Positions 50,755-60,394 are shown, counted from the stretch's first letter. The stretch: DNA of 64,000 nucleotides from Micromonospora sp. HNM0581 (GCF_012726175.1 NZ_JAASAD010000001.1:496001-560000), one strand, 5' to 3'. The notes: a model not told the origin generated them from the letters alone. Program-made: numbers and translations.

Positions 50755-51987
50755 GTGGATCAACTCGCGCGTCGGTTGGGCGTACCGGACGCCGTCGTCA
50801 TCGGGCTCGGGTCGATGCTCGGCGCGGGGATCTTCGTGGTCTTCGCTCCCGCCGCTGCGGCGGCCGGGGGCACCGGCCTGCTTGTCGCATTGGCCCTGGC
50901 CGGGTTCATCGCCTTCTGCAACGCGACGAGTTCCGCCCGGCTGGCCGCCCGCTATCCCGAATCCGGCGGCACCTACGTCTACGGTCGGGAGCGGCTGCAC
51001 CCGTTCGCCGGGTTCCTCGCCGGCTGGGGCTTCGTCATCGGGAAGACGGCGAGCTGTGCGGCGATGGCGCTGACCATCGGCGCGTACCTCTGGCCGGGGC
51101 AGGCCCGGCTCGTCGCGGTGGCAGCGGTGGTCGCGGTGACGGCGGTGAACCTGCGCGGTATCGGCAAGACGGCCGGCGCCACCCGGATCCTGGTGATGCT
51201 GGTGCTCGCCGTGCTCGCGCTGGTCGTGGTGGTCGGCGTACCCGACGTCTCGATCGACCGGATCGACCGGATCGACGGCTCGGCCCGGGGCGTCCTCACC
51301 GCTGCCGGGCTGCTCTTCTTCGCCTTCGCCGGGTACGCCCGGATCGCCACCCTCGGCGAGGAGGTCCGTGAACCGCAGCGCACCATCCCTCGGGCGGTGC
51401 CGTTGGCGCTCGGCCTGGTACTGGTGACCTACCTGATCCTGGGGGCGGTGGCAGTCGGCGTACTCGGCACGGAACGGCTGGCCACCTCCACCGCACCCCT
51501 GGCCGACGTGGTCGGTGCCGCCGGGCTACCCGGTCTGGAGTGGGTGGTCCGGGCCGGCGCGACAATCGCGGTGACCGGGGTGCTGCTCTCCCTGCTGGCC
51601 GGGGTGGGTCGCACCACCCTCGCGATGGCCCGCCACCGGGACCTCCCGGCCGGGTTGGCTGCCGTACACCCCCGCCACCGGGTGCCGCACCGGGCCGAAC
51701 TGGCGGTGGCCGCAGTGGTGATCGTGGTCGTGCTGCTCAGTGACGTGCGGGCGGCGATCGGCTTCTCCGCCTGCACCGTGCTCGTCTACTACGCCATCAC
51801 CAACACCGCCGCGCTCACCCTCGGCCGGGAGCCGGAGCGGAAACTGCCGGTGCAGGCGGTCGCCGTCGCCGGGCTCGTCGGCTGCCTGCTGCTCGCCGTC
51901 AACCTGCCGCTGACCAGCGTGCTCGCCGGCTTCAGCGTGCTCGCCCTCGGCGGCGCCTGGTACGCCCTGCGTTCAGCACACCGCTGA
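50755..51987 (+). CDS. APC superfamily amino acid permease
   Basis: 410 residues with around twelve helices. The APC fingerprint VVIGLGSMLGAGIFVVFAPA in helix 1, SARLAARYPESGGTYVYGRE and a helix-6 region FAFAGYARIATLGEEVREP are characteristic of cationic amino acid/polyamine exchangers. A short loop repeat (IDRIDRIDG) lies before helix 6. GTG 50755, ten bases after the phosphatase stop, suggests an operon. Substrate unknown. Confidence 0.88.
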   Translation: MDQLARRLGVPDAVVIGLGSMLGAGIFVVFAPAAAAAGGTGLLVALALAGFIAFCNATSSARLAARYPESGGTYVYGRERLHPFAGFLAGWGFVIGKTASCAAMALTIGAYLWPGQARLVAVAAVVAVTAVNLRGIGKTAGATRILVMLVLAVLALVVVVGVPDVSIDRIDRIDGSARGVLTAAGLLFFAFAGYARIATLGEEVREPQRTIPRAVPLALGLVLVTYLILGAVAVGVLGTERLATSTAPLADVVGAAGLPGLEWVVRAGATIAVTGVLLSLLAGVGRTTLAMARHRDLPAGLAAVHPRHRVPHRAELAVAAVVIVVVLLSDVRAAIGFSACTVLVYYAITNTAALTLGREPERKLPVQAVAVAGLVGCLLLAVNLPLTSVLAGFSVLALGGAWYALRSAHR

Positions 51988-52088
51988 CCGGGCACTCGAC
52001 AGCTTCGCGGTCGGCACCGCACAGCCCGTCATGATCACAGCTGCTCCGCAGCGGCATGTCCCGGCCGGTGACGGGTACGGGCAGCGGC

Positions 52089-52571
52089 ATGCAGACCTTC
52101 CTGCCGTACCCGGACTTTCTGGCGAGCGCCCGTGCGCTGGACCAACGACGGCTCGGCAAGCAGCGGGTGGAGGCGATCCAGGTGCTACGTGGGCTGACCC
52201 GGTCCACGTACGGCTGGCGCAACCACCCGGCGGTGAAGATGTGGGCCGGATACGAGGAGGCGCTGACCCGGTACGGACTGGACGTCTGCGCTGTCTGGTG
52301 CGCCGCTGGCCGGGCCGACACCTGCGCCACCACCCTTTCCGTCGACCTGGCCGCCGCCTGCGGCGTCGAACAGATACGCACCCAGCAGGAACTCGCCCGC
52401 GCCGGGGAACTGCCACCATGGCTCGGGCGGACCGAGGTGCACCTGAGCCACCGTTCGGCGCTGCTGCGCAAGGATCCGGCCCACTACCGACCCGTCTTCG
52501 GCGACGACGTCCCCGGCGACCTCGACTACGTCTGGCCCACCTCCGACCGCCCTCGCCGCTGCCTGCGGTGA
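52089..52571 (+). CDS. MSMEG_6728-type / Pyr_excise domain protein
   Basis: 160 residues from ATG 52089. The start MQTFLPYPDFLASARALDQR with RLGKQRVEAIQVL matches the family annotated as pyrimidine-dimer DNA glycosylase (Pfam Pyr_excise) in actinomycetes. YGWRNHPAVKMWAGYEEAL and SHRSALLRKDPAHYRP are also conserved. Activity in this branch is not well established, so repair of UV lesions is only suggested by the family. Confidence 0.8.
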   Translation: MQTFLPYPDFLASARALDQRRLGKQRVEAIQVLRGLTRSTYGWRNHPAVKMWAGYEEALTRYGLDVCAVWCAAGRADTCATTLSVDLAAACGVEQIRTQQELARAGELPPWLGRTEVHLSHRSALLRKDPAHYRPVFGDDVPGDLDYVWPTSDRPRRCLR

Positions 52572-52645
52572 ACGGGGAAGGGCACCTTGAAGGGCCCTCC
52601 CTGACGTCTGGGGCAGACTGGGCAGGGGTGACCAGGGAGGTCGGC

Positions 52646-54172
52646 ATGACGCTGTCACAGCTGGTTGGGCGGTTCATCGGGGTGCGTCGGCACCGGGTCG
52701 ACGCCGGTGGCGGTGGCGCGTCCCGCGTGCCGCACCCGGTCACCGCGGTGGTCGTCGGCGGTGGCATCGCCGGCATGTCCGCAGCGGTGGTGCTGGCCGA
52801 ACGTGGAGTCGAGGTGTCCGTGCTGGAGGCCGCACCCCAACTGGGCGGCCGGCTCGGCGCCTGGCCGGAGACGCTGACCGACGGCACCCGCCACGTCAAC
52901 GAGCACGGTTTCCACGCCTTCTTCCGGCAGTACTACAACTGGCGGAACATCCTGCGCCGGATCGACCCGGCCCTGCGGTTCCTGCGACCCGTCCCCGGCT
53001 ATCCGGTGCTCAGCGCCGAGTGGCCGACCGAGGAGTTCGGTCGGCTGCCGCCCGCGCCACCGGCGAACCTGCTCACCCTGCTCGCCCGCAGTCCCAGCCT
53101 GCGTCTGGGTGACCTGCGCGGCATGGACCGGGACGCGGCACTGCCCCTGCTGACGTACCACCCGGTGCGTACCTACGCCGAGTTCGACCACACGACCGCC
53201 GACGAGCTGCTCGACTCGTTGCGCCTTCCCGACCGGGCCAGGGCGATGCTCTTCGAGGTCTTCTCGCACTCGTTCTTCAATCACGAGGCGGAGATGTCGG
53301 CCGCCGAGATGATCGCGCAGTTCCACTTCTACCTGCTCGGCAACCCGGAAGGGCTTGCCTTCGACTGCCCCGACGAGGACTACGCCACGTCCATCTGGGA
53401 GCCGCTGGCCCGGCACGTGGAGCGTCACGGTGGCCGGATCCGCACCGGTGAGCCCGTCACCGCCCTGCACCGGGATTCCGGCGGTTGGCGGGTGCACAGC
53501 GGACAGGGCAGCTATCAGGCCGGGCACGTCGTACTGGCCGTCGACCCGCCCGCCCTCGCCGCCCTGGTCGCGGGCTCGCCGTCGCTTGCCGGGCAGGCCC
53601 CGTCGCTGGCGGCGGCGATGCCCGCGTACGGTCGGCCCGGTCCGCCGTACGCGGTCGCCCGTTACTGGTGCGACGGGGACGTCTCCCCCGAGCGGGCGGT
53701 CTTCAGCGGGGTGTCCCGGCAGGCCACCCTGGACTCGGTGACGTTGTACCACCGGCTGGAGCACGAGTCGCGCCGCTGGGCCGCGCGCACCGGTGGCTCG
53801 GTGCTCGAGTTGCACGCGTACGCCTGCGAGCCGCAGGTTCCCGCCACCGTGCTGGCCGAACGGATGCGCGCCGAACTGGCAGTGCTCTGGCCCGAGACGG
53901 CCCGCCTGCGGGTACGGGAACTGCGGGCCCGGGTCGAAGCGAAAGCGCCCGCCTTCACGCCGGGCAGTCATGCGGGGCGTCCGGATGTCCGCACCGACGC
54001 CGACGGCCTCTATCTGGCCGGCGACGGCATCGGTACCGTTTTTCCCAGCGCCCTGATGGAACGTGCGGCGGCCACCGGCATCATCGCGGCGAACCACATC
54101 CTGCGCGCCGCGGGTGGTGCCACCGAGCCGCTCCACTCGATCCGGCCGTACGGGCTGCTCACCCGCCGCTGA
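52646..54172 (+). CDS. FAD-dependent amine-oxidase-type oxidoreductase (CrtU-like)
   Basis: 508 residues. The dinucleotide-binding motif AVVVGGGIAGMSAAVVLAER is followed by GGRLGAWPE. The conserved block NEHGFHAFFRQYYNWRNIL and the C-terminal FAD motif GLYLAGDGIGTVFPSALMER are typical of carotenoid beta-ring desaturase/CrtU-like and related amine oxidases. No Rieske domain or carotenoid cluster is adjacent, so the substrate is open. ATG 52646 has GGGAGG five bases upstream. Confidence 0.87.
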   Translation: MTLSQLVGRFIGVRRHRVDAGGGGASRVPHPVTAVVVGGGIAGMSAAVVLAERGVEVSVLEAAPQLGGRLGAWPETLTDGTRHVNEHGFHAFFRQYYNWRNILRRIDPALRFLRPVPGYPVLSAEWPTEEFGRLPPAPPANLLTLLARSPSLRLGDLRGMDRDAALPLLTYHPVRTYAEFDHTTADELLDSLRLPDRARAMLFEVFSHSFFNHEAEMSAAEMIAQFHFYLLGNPEGLAFDCPDEDYATSIWEPLARHVERHGGRIRTGEPVTALHRDSGGWRVHSGQGSYQAGHVVLAVDPPALAALVAGSPSLAGQAPSLAAAMPAYGRPGPPYAVARYWCDGDVSPERAVFSGVSRQATLDSVTLYHRLEHESRRWAARTGGSVLELHAYACEPQVPATVLAERMRAELAVLWPETARLRVRELRARVEAKAPAFTPGSHAGRPDVRTDADGLYLAGDGIGTVFPSALMERAAATGIIAANHILRAAGGATEPLHSIRPYGLLTRR

Positions 54173-54420
54173 CCTGGGGATACCGCCGCATCGACCCTCC
54201 TCGCCGACCCGCCATCGAAATGCGTTGCCGCCTCACCTTGCCGGACCTAAAGTGATCATGCACAGTCGATCGAGTGACGGACCGGTCGGCGGGCACAGGG
54301 GGCGACGTCAGGCGCTCGGCCTGGCGTGGCGCCCGCCGGCCCCGCCCACCCGTACACGGCAACGCGAGACCAGCCCGCCCGCTCCTGTCTCCTCCGGTCG
54401 CTCCCGGTTCGGATGCAGAC

Positions 54421-55188
54421 TCAGCTGGCCGGTCGCGTCCAACCGAACGTCGCAGGACGACGTTCGTGGAAGGCCGCCACGCCCTCCCGGGCCTCGCCGC
54501 TCGCCCGTACCTGCCCGTGCCACCAGGCCACCCGATCGTTGTCGGCCCGCCCGTCGACGATCTCCTTCGCGGCGACGACGCTCAGCTGCGAACGTTCGGC
54601 GACCATGGCGGTGAGGTCGGCGACCCGGGCGGCCAGGTCGGCACCGGGCAGCAGCTCGTCGACCAGGCCGATTCGCAGGGCCCGGTCGGCGTCCACCAGC
54701 TCGCCGGTGAAGAGTAGGTGCTTCGCCGCAGCCGGGCCGACCAGTCGGGCCAGCCGGTTGGTGGTGGGCACCGGGTAGATCAGCCCCAACCGGGCCGGCG
54801 GTACGCCAAAACGCGCATCGGTCGCGGCTATCCGCAGGTCACAGGCGACCGCCAACTGGCAGCCGCCGCCGACGCAGGCACCGTGGACGGCGGCCACGGT
54901 CGGCTTGGCGAAGGCGGCCAGCCGTTCCTCCGCCAGCACGGCGAGGCTGGCGTCGCCGGCAGCCAGGAGTTCGTCCATCTCACCGAGATCGGCGCCGGCG
55001 CAGAAGGTGCCGTCAGCGCCGGTGAGCACCACGACACGTACCGTCGGGTCGGCCTCCAGCCCGTCGAGCAGCACCGGCAGCCGCCGCCACATGGCCGCGG
55101 TCATCGCGTTACGCCGGCCCGGATTGCAGATCACCACCGTGGCCACCGCACCCGCCACCTCGACCGTCAGGTCCGCGTCCGCCACCAT
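54421..55188 (-). CDS. Enoyl-CoA hydratase/isomerase (crotonase) family protein lacking both catalytic Glu residues
   Basis: 255 residues with a complete crotonase fold: CNPGRRNAMT, the oxyanion hole GTFCAGADLGEM and HGACVGGGCQLAVACD. In crotonase the two catalytic glutamates sit in GGGCE and PE; here they are Gln111 and Pro131 (GVPPARLG). Hydration activity is therefore unlikely; an isomerase, decarboxylase or thioesterase-like role is more plausible. ATG 55188 follows GGAGGG. It stands alone, divergent from the glycosyltransferase pair. Confidence 0.88.
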   Translation of the reverse strand: MVADADLTVEVAGAVATVVICNPGRRNAMTAAMWRRLPVLLDGLEADPTVRVVVLTGADGTFCAGADLGEMDELLAAGDASLAVLAEERLAAFAKPTVAAVHGACVGGGCQLAVACDLRIAATDARFGVPPARLGLIYPVPTTNRLARLVGPAAAKHLLFTGELVDADRALRIGLVDELLPGADLAARVADLTAMVAERSQLSVVAAKEIVDGRADNDRVAWWHGQVRASGEAREGVAAFHERRPATFGWTRPAS

Positions 55189-55398
55189 CGACCGTCCCTC
55201 CGCCACACCACGCCGTGCCGCCTGCGGCGACCCTATCCGCCCGACCCACCTCGCCGATCGGGCGACCCGGTCCGGTCACTCCTCCCGCCGACCACCGCTG
55301 TACGCCTGGGCGCAGCCCGGCATTCACCTGCGGGCCGCCCACGCCTCCTAACGTCACCGTGCGCGCACGTCGTACCCAGCACGAGTGAGCAGGTGGTC

Positions 55399-56442
55399 AT
55401 GCCATCCACACCCGAGGTCAGCGTGGTCATCCCCACCTTCGCCCGCCCGGAGTTGGTGAGCCGCGCGGTCCGCAGCGCCCTCGCGCAGACGGTCACCGAC
55501 ATCGAGGTGATCGTCGTCGTCGACGGTCCGGACGAGGACACCGGCAAGGCACTCGCTGAGATCGGTGACCCCCGGCTCCGCGTGGTCGAGCTGCCCGGCA
55601 AGGGTGGCGCGCCCAACGCCCGCAACACCGGCGTACGTGCGGCACGTGCCCCCTGGACCGCCCTGCTCGACGACGACGACGAGTGGCTTCCCACGAAGCT
55701 GGCCGCGCAGCTGGAGCTGGCCGGCAATGCCACGGTACGCAGCCCGATCATCGCCAGCAGACTGATCAACAAGACGCCCCGGGCGGAGTTCGTGATGCCC
55801 CGGCGCCTACCGGAGCCGGGCGAGCCGATCTGCGAGTACCTCACCCTCCGGCGCGGCCTGTTCCACGGCGACGGGTTCATTCAGACCTCGACCATCATGG
55901 CGCCGACCGAGCTGCTGCGCCGGGTGCCGTTCACCGTCGGTCTGCGTCGGCAGCAGGAACTGGACTGGACCGTACGCGCGGTCGCCCATCCGGACGTCGA
56001 ACTGCTCATCGCCGCCGAGCCGCTGGTGCTCTGGCACCAGGACGAGAACCGGCCACGGATCAGCCTCAGTTCGCCGTGGGAGGCCCAGCTGGAGTGGCTG
56101 CGCGGGATCCGGTCTCTGATCACCCCGCGGGCGTACGCGGCGATCACGATGAGCATCATCAGCTCGATGGCCGCACCCACCCGCAGTTTCCAGGTTTTCC
56201 GGCTGCTGCTCGCCGAGGCCCGCCGCCACGGACAGCCGAGTCTCGTCGACTACCTGACGTTCCTGCAGATCTGGCTGCTGCCACCGCAGGTGCGGCACCG
56301 GGTCCGTGACCGGATCCTCGGTCGTGGTCGACGCGGCGGTACATCCGGGTCAGAAGAGCTGGCGGGCACCGAACACACCGGGGTGAACGGGACGGCCGGC
56401 ACCGCCGGGACGGCGGGGATCGGAGCCGATGGCCGACGATAG
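55399..56442 (+). CDS. Glycosyltransferase family 2
   Basis: 347 residues. A GT-A domain opens with VSVVIPTFARPELVSRAVRS; the DxD region is WTALLDDDDEWLP, and the acceptor region includes RRQQELDWTVRAV. The C-terminal 35 residues are Gly/Thr-rich and look unstructured. Predicted to transfer a sugar from a nucleotide donor in the cytoplasm. ATG 55399; the next glycosyltransferase starts 14 bases before this gene ends. Confidence 0.9.
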   Translation: MPSTPEVSVVIPTFARPELVSRAVRSALAQTVTDIEVIVVVDGPDEDTGKALAEIGDPRLRVVELPGKGGAPNARNTGVRAARAPWTALLDDDDEWLPTKLAAQLELAGNATVRSPIIASRLINKTPRAEFVMPRRLPEPGEPICEYLTLRRGLFHGDGFIQTSTIMAPTELLRRVPFTVGLRRQQELDWTVRAVAHPDVELLIAAEPLVLWHQDENRPRISLSSPWEAQLEWLRGIRSLITPRAYAAITMSIISSMAAPTRSFQVFRLLLAEARRHGQPSLVDYLTFLQIWLLPPQVRHRVRDRILGRGRRGGTSGSEELAGTEHTGVNGTAGTAGTAGIGADGRR

Positions 56443-57553
56443 GGTGGCCGTGATCTGGCGCAGCTGCCTGTTACCCGGCTCGGAGACGTTCATCCGGAAT
56501 CAGGGCGACGCGCTGCCCACCTGGCGTCCGGTCTACCTGGGCGCCGTCCGGGTCACGTCACCGCTCTCCCGGGACGGTGACGTGGTGCTGTGCCCGAACA
56601 CGCCACGAGGCCGCCGCGAGTGGCTGCGGTTGCGACTGACCGGCGGGTCGCCCCGGCTACGTCGGTTGCTGGCCCGCCTGCAACCCGACCTGGTGCACGC
56701 ACACTTCGGTGGGGACGGCTGGCTGGTCAGCCGTACCGCCGTGCAGTTGGGCATTCCGCTGGTCGTCACGTTGCACGGTCTCGACGTGACCCGACAGGCG
56801 GCGGCACCCGGGCCACGCGGTGCCCGACATCGGCGAAACCTGCGGACCATGTTCGGCCGGGCCGCGCTGATCCTGGCGGTCTCTGGTGCGATCAAGGATC
56901 GGGCGGTGGCGCTGGGAGCGGATCCGGCGAAGATCCGCGTACATCACACCGGTGTGCCGGTGCCGCCGGAACCGGCGGCCGGGCCGAAGCAGTGGGACGT
57001 CGTGTTCGTGGGCCGGTTCGTGGAGAAGAAGGGGATCGAGGATCTCGTCGAGGCGTTGGGCATGCTGTCCGAGCTGCGCCCCCGGGTGTTGCTCGTCGGC
57101 GCCGGGCCGCTGCACGAACGGGTACGCGCCCGTGCCGCGCAGCTGGGCGTGGACGCCACGTTCGCCGGTGCTCTGCCGCCGCCGGAGGTGATGCGGCACA
57201 TCGCGGCGGCCAAACTGCTCGCGGCGCCGTCGCGTACCGCGTCCGACGGGGACACCGAGGGGCTACCCACCACGATCCTGGAGGCGTTGAGCCTCGGCGT
57301 GCCGGTCGTCTCGACCTACCACAGCGGCATCCCTGAGGCGGTCACCCACGAGTCGAACGGCCTGCTCTGCCCCGAGGGCGACCGGTCAGCCCTGGCGGGT
57401 AACCTCCGCCGTCTGCTCGTCGACGCGTCACTACGCGACCAACTCGGCAAGGCCGCCCGCCACCGCGCCGAGACCGACTTCGACCTGCACCGGCAGACCC
57501 GCCGTCTCGAGTCCCTCTACGACTCCCTCCTCGCCCACCCCGACCCAACCTGA
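56429..57553 (+). CDS. Glycosyltransferase family 4 (GT-B fold)
   Basis: 374 residues. The N-terminal domain has DLVHAHFGGDGWLVS. The C-terminal domain has the GT4 core DVVFVGRFVEKKGIEDLVEA, RVLLVGAGPLHERV and the E-x7-E-type nucleotide-sugar motif EGLPTTILEALSLGVPVV. It overlaps the GT2 gene by 14 bases, so the two act together on a glycan such as a cell-wall polysaccharide or glycolipid. Confidence 0.92.
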   Translation: MADDRVAVIWRSCLLPGSETFIRNQGDALPTWRPVYLGAVRVTSPLSRDGDVVLCPNTPRGRREWLRLRLTGGSPRLRRLLARLQPDLVHAHFGGDGWLVSRTAVQLGIPLVVTLHGLDVTRQAAAPGPRGARHRRNLRTMFGRAALILAVSGAIKDRAVALGADPAKIRVHHTGVPVPPEPAAGPKQWDVVFVGRFVEKKGIEDLVEALGMLSELRPRVLLVGAGPLHERVRARAAQLGVDATFAGALPPPEVMRHIAAAKLLAAPSRTASDGDTEGLPTTILEALSLGVPVVSTYHSGIPEAVTHESNGLLCPEGDRSALAGNLRRLLVDASLRDQLGKAARHRAETDFDLHRQTRRLESLYDSLLAHPDPT

Positions 57554-57649
57554 CTTCGCCGAGCACGCAGTTGTGTTAGGCGCCTCGTCGCTTCTGCCCC
57601 AAGCGGCCATGCCACAACTACCTGATCGCGGGGGTGGGGGTTGGGATGG

Positions 57650-59227
57650 TCAGTTGGTGGGGCGGAGGCGGCGGACGGCGGAACGGACGGTGCGCCGGGC
57701 GGTACGGGCACCAGCCAGCAGGAGACGTCCGGCCCGCACGGTCGGCTTGCCGTGCAGCAACGAGACGATCCCGCGCAACCGTCTCAACTCGTCGTCGCGC
57801 TCGGTCAAGGCCCCTTCGTACCAGTCCCGCAGCGCCCGAGCCTCAGCCAGTTCACGGGCCAGCCGCTCCCGGTCCGTCAGGAGTTCCCGCCAGCCCTCGA
57901 CGGCGGCGCCGCCGTCGTCGACCGCCGGCCCCGGCTCCCGACCTGCCATCGCGGTCAGCATGGTGGTCAGCTCACCGGCCGGCCAGAGGTCGGCGAGCCC
58001 CACGTCGATCAGCCGGGACGCCAGCCGCCGCAGCACCGGCTCGGTGCCCTCGGTCAGTCCGTGCCACGTGCCGTCCGGGGTGACGACGACGGCATCGGCC
58101 GGCACTCCCGCCACCGCACCGGACTGCCAGGTGGTGAGCAGCGCCCGCACCGCCGGCAGGTCCCGCCGCAACGACGCGGCCACCACGAGATCCTCGACGG
58201 TACGCCCGGACGGAACGGCCGCACCGTCATCGAACCGCCACCCACCTGCCGGATCCCGACGCACCTGCCGGAGCCGACCGTGCTGCCCGAGTATCGCAGC
58301 CGGCACCGCGCCGGCCTGTTCCGTCCACACCCGGTGGGTAGGGTCCGACCCCGACTCCAGGTCCGGTGGACGTTCGCCGAGCAGCACCCAGGCCGGCGCG
58401 AGTTCGACGGCGATCCCGTTCCGGACAGCCGATCCGACCAACCGCGCCGGGTCGGCCAACATCGGTGCGGCCGGCACCGGGCCGTGACCTTCAGCGGCCG
58501 GGCCGCGGGTACCGCCCCCGCCACCGTCGAGGACGGACTGGTCGCTGAGGGCAGCCTGGAGGAAGCCGGTCAGCGCCGGGTCGGCCAACAGTTCCACACC
58601 GATCAGAGCGGTCGGTGCGAGGTGGGACGGGAAGACCGCCCAGGCGCCATCGATCCGCAGCCCCGACGCCGTCAGCCGGGCTTGCAGCCGGGCGGGGCCG
58701 GCGGGACGCGTGTCGTCGTACTCGCCGAGTGCCGCCCAGTCGGAGTCGGCGCGCGGCAGCGGCGACGCCAGCAGCCGGTGCAGACCGGACGGGTTCTCGG
58801 CGCTCAGCAGCAGCCGACCGCCGGGACGCAGCACCGACACCAGCAAGTCGAACGCCTCACCCCAGGACAGCTGCGTCCCCTCGGCCGAAGCGAGACGGTC
58901 CAGCCCGGCCAGGGCGACGATGCTGTCGTACGGGCTCGTGCCGGCGAGCTTCTCCGGGCCGCCGCAGCACACCCGCACCCCGCTCCGGTGGGCGTATCGG
59001 GCAGCCAACGCCTCGGCGTCGGGAAGACCCCGCACCAGCACTGTCAGGTCGGCCGAGGGCAGCGCGTCGAGCAGGTCGAGATCGTGTGGCCCCACCACGA
59101 GCGTACGGCCCGACACCACGGGTAACAGGGCCGCCAGCCCTGGACCGCGTACCGGGCCCGGGCCACGCGTACCGTCGAGATCCGACCAGCCGAACATCTC
59201 GTCACCGAGCAGCTGCACCGCGTTCAT
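57650..59227 (-). CDS. SAM-methyltransferase-like protein in the glycan locus
   Basis: 525 residues. The N-terminal 200 resemble a class I methyltransferase (RTLVVGPHDLDLLDALPSAD, YDSIVALAGLDRL, LVSVLRPGGRLLLSAENPSG), although the glycine-rich motif I is weak. The middle part is of unknown type. The C-terminus has a coiled coil (RERLARELAEARALRDWYEG, TERDDELRRLRGIVS) and a basic end, as in many glycan-locus proteins. ATG 59227 overlaps the upstream gene stop (ATGA) and has GGAGG upstream. Function unproven. Confidence 0.7.
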   Translation of the reverse strand: MNAVQLLGDEMFGWSDLDGTRGPGPVRGPGLAALLPVVSGRTLVVGPHDLDLLDALPSADLTVLVRGLPDAEALAARYAHRSGVRVCCGGPEKLAGTSPYDSIVALAGLDRLASAEGTQLSWGEAFDLLVSVLRPGGRLLLSAENPSGLHRLLASPLPRADSDWAALGEYDDTRPAGPARLQARLTASGLRIDGAWAVFPSHLAPTALIGVELLADPALTGFLQAALSDQSVLDGGGGGTRGPAAEGHGPVPAAPMLADPARLVGSAVRNGIAVELAPAWVLLGERPPDLESGSDPTHRVWTEQAGAVPAAILGQHGRLRQVRRDPAGGWRFDDGAAVPSGRTVEDLVVAASLRRDLPAVRALLTTWQSGAVAGVPADAVVVTPDGTWHGLTEGTEPVLRRLASRLIDVGLADLWPAGELTTMLTAMAGREPGPAVDDGGAAVEGWRELLTDRERLARELAEARALRDWYEGALTERDDELRRLRGIVSLLHGKPTVRAGRLLLAGARTARRTVRSAVRRLRPTN

Positions 59228-60192
59228 CGACCAACCTCCGTGCACTGGTGTTCCGGAGCCGGCCGAGTCGCCGGGTCGTCGGTCACGTCGTCGGGACGCC
59301 CGCCGCCGGTCACGACGTGGTACTCATCGGTGTGGTGTTCTTCACCGGACCGGTCCCTGGACGTCGGGGGCTGACCGGCGGGCTCGGGCCATCGGAACAA
59401 CCGCCGCAACTCCTGCGGTGGCAGCAGCCGGTCGGCACCCAGTTCGGCGCCGGCCAGGGCGCGGGCGGCGTCCAGGTCGACCTGCGGGCCGTGCAGGTCC
59501 GCCCACTGGCGTCGGATCCGTGGCTGGCCACCCCAGATCGGCGCTTCACCGCTGAGCTGCATCGGATCGCCGTAGACGGCCGGGGCGCAGCCGGCCAGGA
59601 TGCCGTAGAATACCGCGCTGCACAGCCGGTTCGAGGCGACCCGACGGTGTCGACGCAACTCGACCAGTTGCCGGTGGAGGAACCCCGGGTCGAGGTCACG
59701 CCACCGGCCGCCCCGGTACCCGTGGCAGACGACCCGGAAGCCGGCCCGCTCGTAGTGGTGGCGTACCCGCGCGGAGCGGTACTCCTGCCAGTAGAGGCAG
59801 ACCGTCACCGGTCCCGGTTCGACGGCCCGGATCTCGTCGATCAGCCGGCCGTGGTCGCCGACGACCCGCTGTCCCTCCCAGCCGTGGAAGGGGTACCAGA
59901 TGGTGCCCTCCCGCTGCGCCGGCCCCTCCGGTTCCATCGCCAGCAGGTACGCCCACGGCGAACCGACCACGTACGTCTGTCGTCGGCCGAGGGACCACGC
60001 CCGCCGCCGGGTCCGCTCCGACCAGAGGAACAGCGGTACACCGGGTACGAAATCGTGGTCGTACGCCATGCCGTCGCCGATGTTCCAGCCGTGTTGGAGG
60101 TAGCCGTGGATGCGGGGCGGCTCACGGTCGTCGAGCCCGCAGTAGCGGGCCAGCACGTGGGAGTGCCCGTAGTAATGGTTGGCATGGTGCAC
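59224..60192 (-). CDS. Unknown protein coupled to the methyltransferase-like gene
   Basis: 322 residues from GTG 60192 (VHHANHYYGHSHVLARYCGL). Conserved-looking blocks are IHGYLQHGWNIGDGMAYDHD, TIWYPFHGWEGQRVVGDHG and VCLYWQEYRSARVRHHYERA. A C-terminal stretch of about 60 residues is disordered. The HG(W) and GDP-like patterns (YGDPMQLSG) recall GT-B glycosyltransferases of capsule or teichoic acid loci, but I cannot assign a family. Four-base overlap with the next gene shows coupling. Confidence 0.65.
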   Translation of the reverse strand: MHHANHYYGHSHVLARYCGLDDREPPRIHGYLQHGWNIGDGMAYDHDFVPGVPLFLWSERTRRRAWSLGRRQTYVVGSPWAYLLAMEPEGPAQREGTIWYPFHGWEGQRVVGDHGRLIDEIRAVEPGPVTVCLYWQEYRSARVRHHYERAGFRVVCHGYRGGRWRDLDPGFLHRQLVELRRHRRVASNRLCSAVFYGILAGCAPAVYGDPMQLSGEAPIWGGQPRIRRQWADLHGPQVDLDAARALAGAELGADRLLPPQELRRLFRWPEPAGQPPTSRDRSGEEHHTDEYHVVTGGGRPDDVTDDPATRPAPEHQCTEVGR

Positions 60193-60317
60193 GTTGGCGG
60201 GCGCCCCTGGTCGTGGTGACGGGTCACGGCGTGACGGGTGGAGGCGGAGCCTATTCGGCCCGTCTGAACACCCGGCCACGCCGAGGTGTCCACCCGGTGC
60301 GCCATGCGTGATACAGA

Positions 60318-60394
60318 TGGAGCCCCCGGCCGGGATCGAACCGGCGACATCCCGCTTACAAGGCGGGTGCTCTGGCCAGCTGAGCTACAGGGGC
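60318..60394 (-). tRNA. tRNA-Thr (anticodon UGU)
   Basis: 77 bases including an encoded CCA. The cloverleaf is complete: acceptor GCCCCTG/CGGGGGC, D-arm GCTC-GAGC, anticodon stem CCCGC/GCGGG with loop CTTGTAA (anticodon TGT), and T-arm GCCGG-TTCGATC-CCGGC. It decodes ACA and ACG. No integrase or duplicated 3' end is found beside it. Confidence 0.97.

Noticed and set aside
52572..52645. AGGGCACC...AAGGGCCCTCCC stretch before the CrtU-like gene as a dispersed repeat
   Set aside because: It resembles GC-rich intergenic repeats of Micromonosporaceae, but there is only one copy here and it cannot be confirmed without the genome.
54173..54420. Gap between the CrtU-like gene and the crotonase-fold gene
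   Set aside because: No ORF with coding bias, no hairpin and no RNA motif was found; probably plain spacer.
60318..60394. tRNA-Thr as a possible integration site
   Set aside because: No integrase, no duplicated tRNA 3' end and no phage or ICE genes within the window around it.
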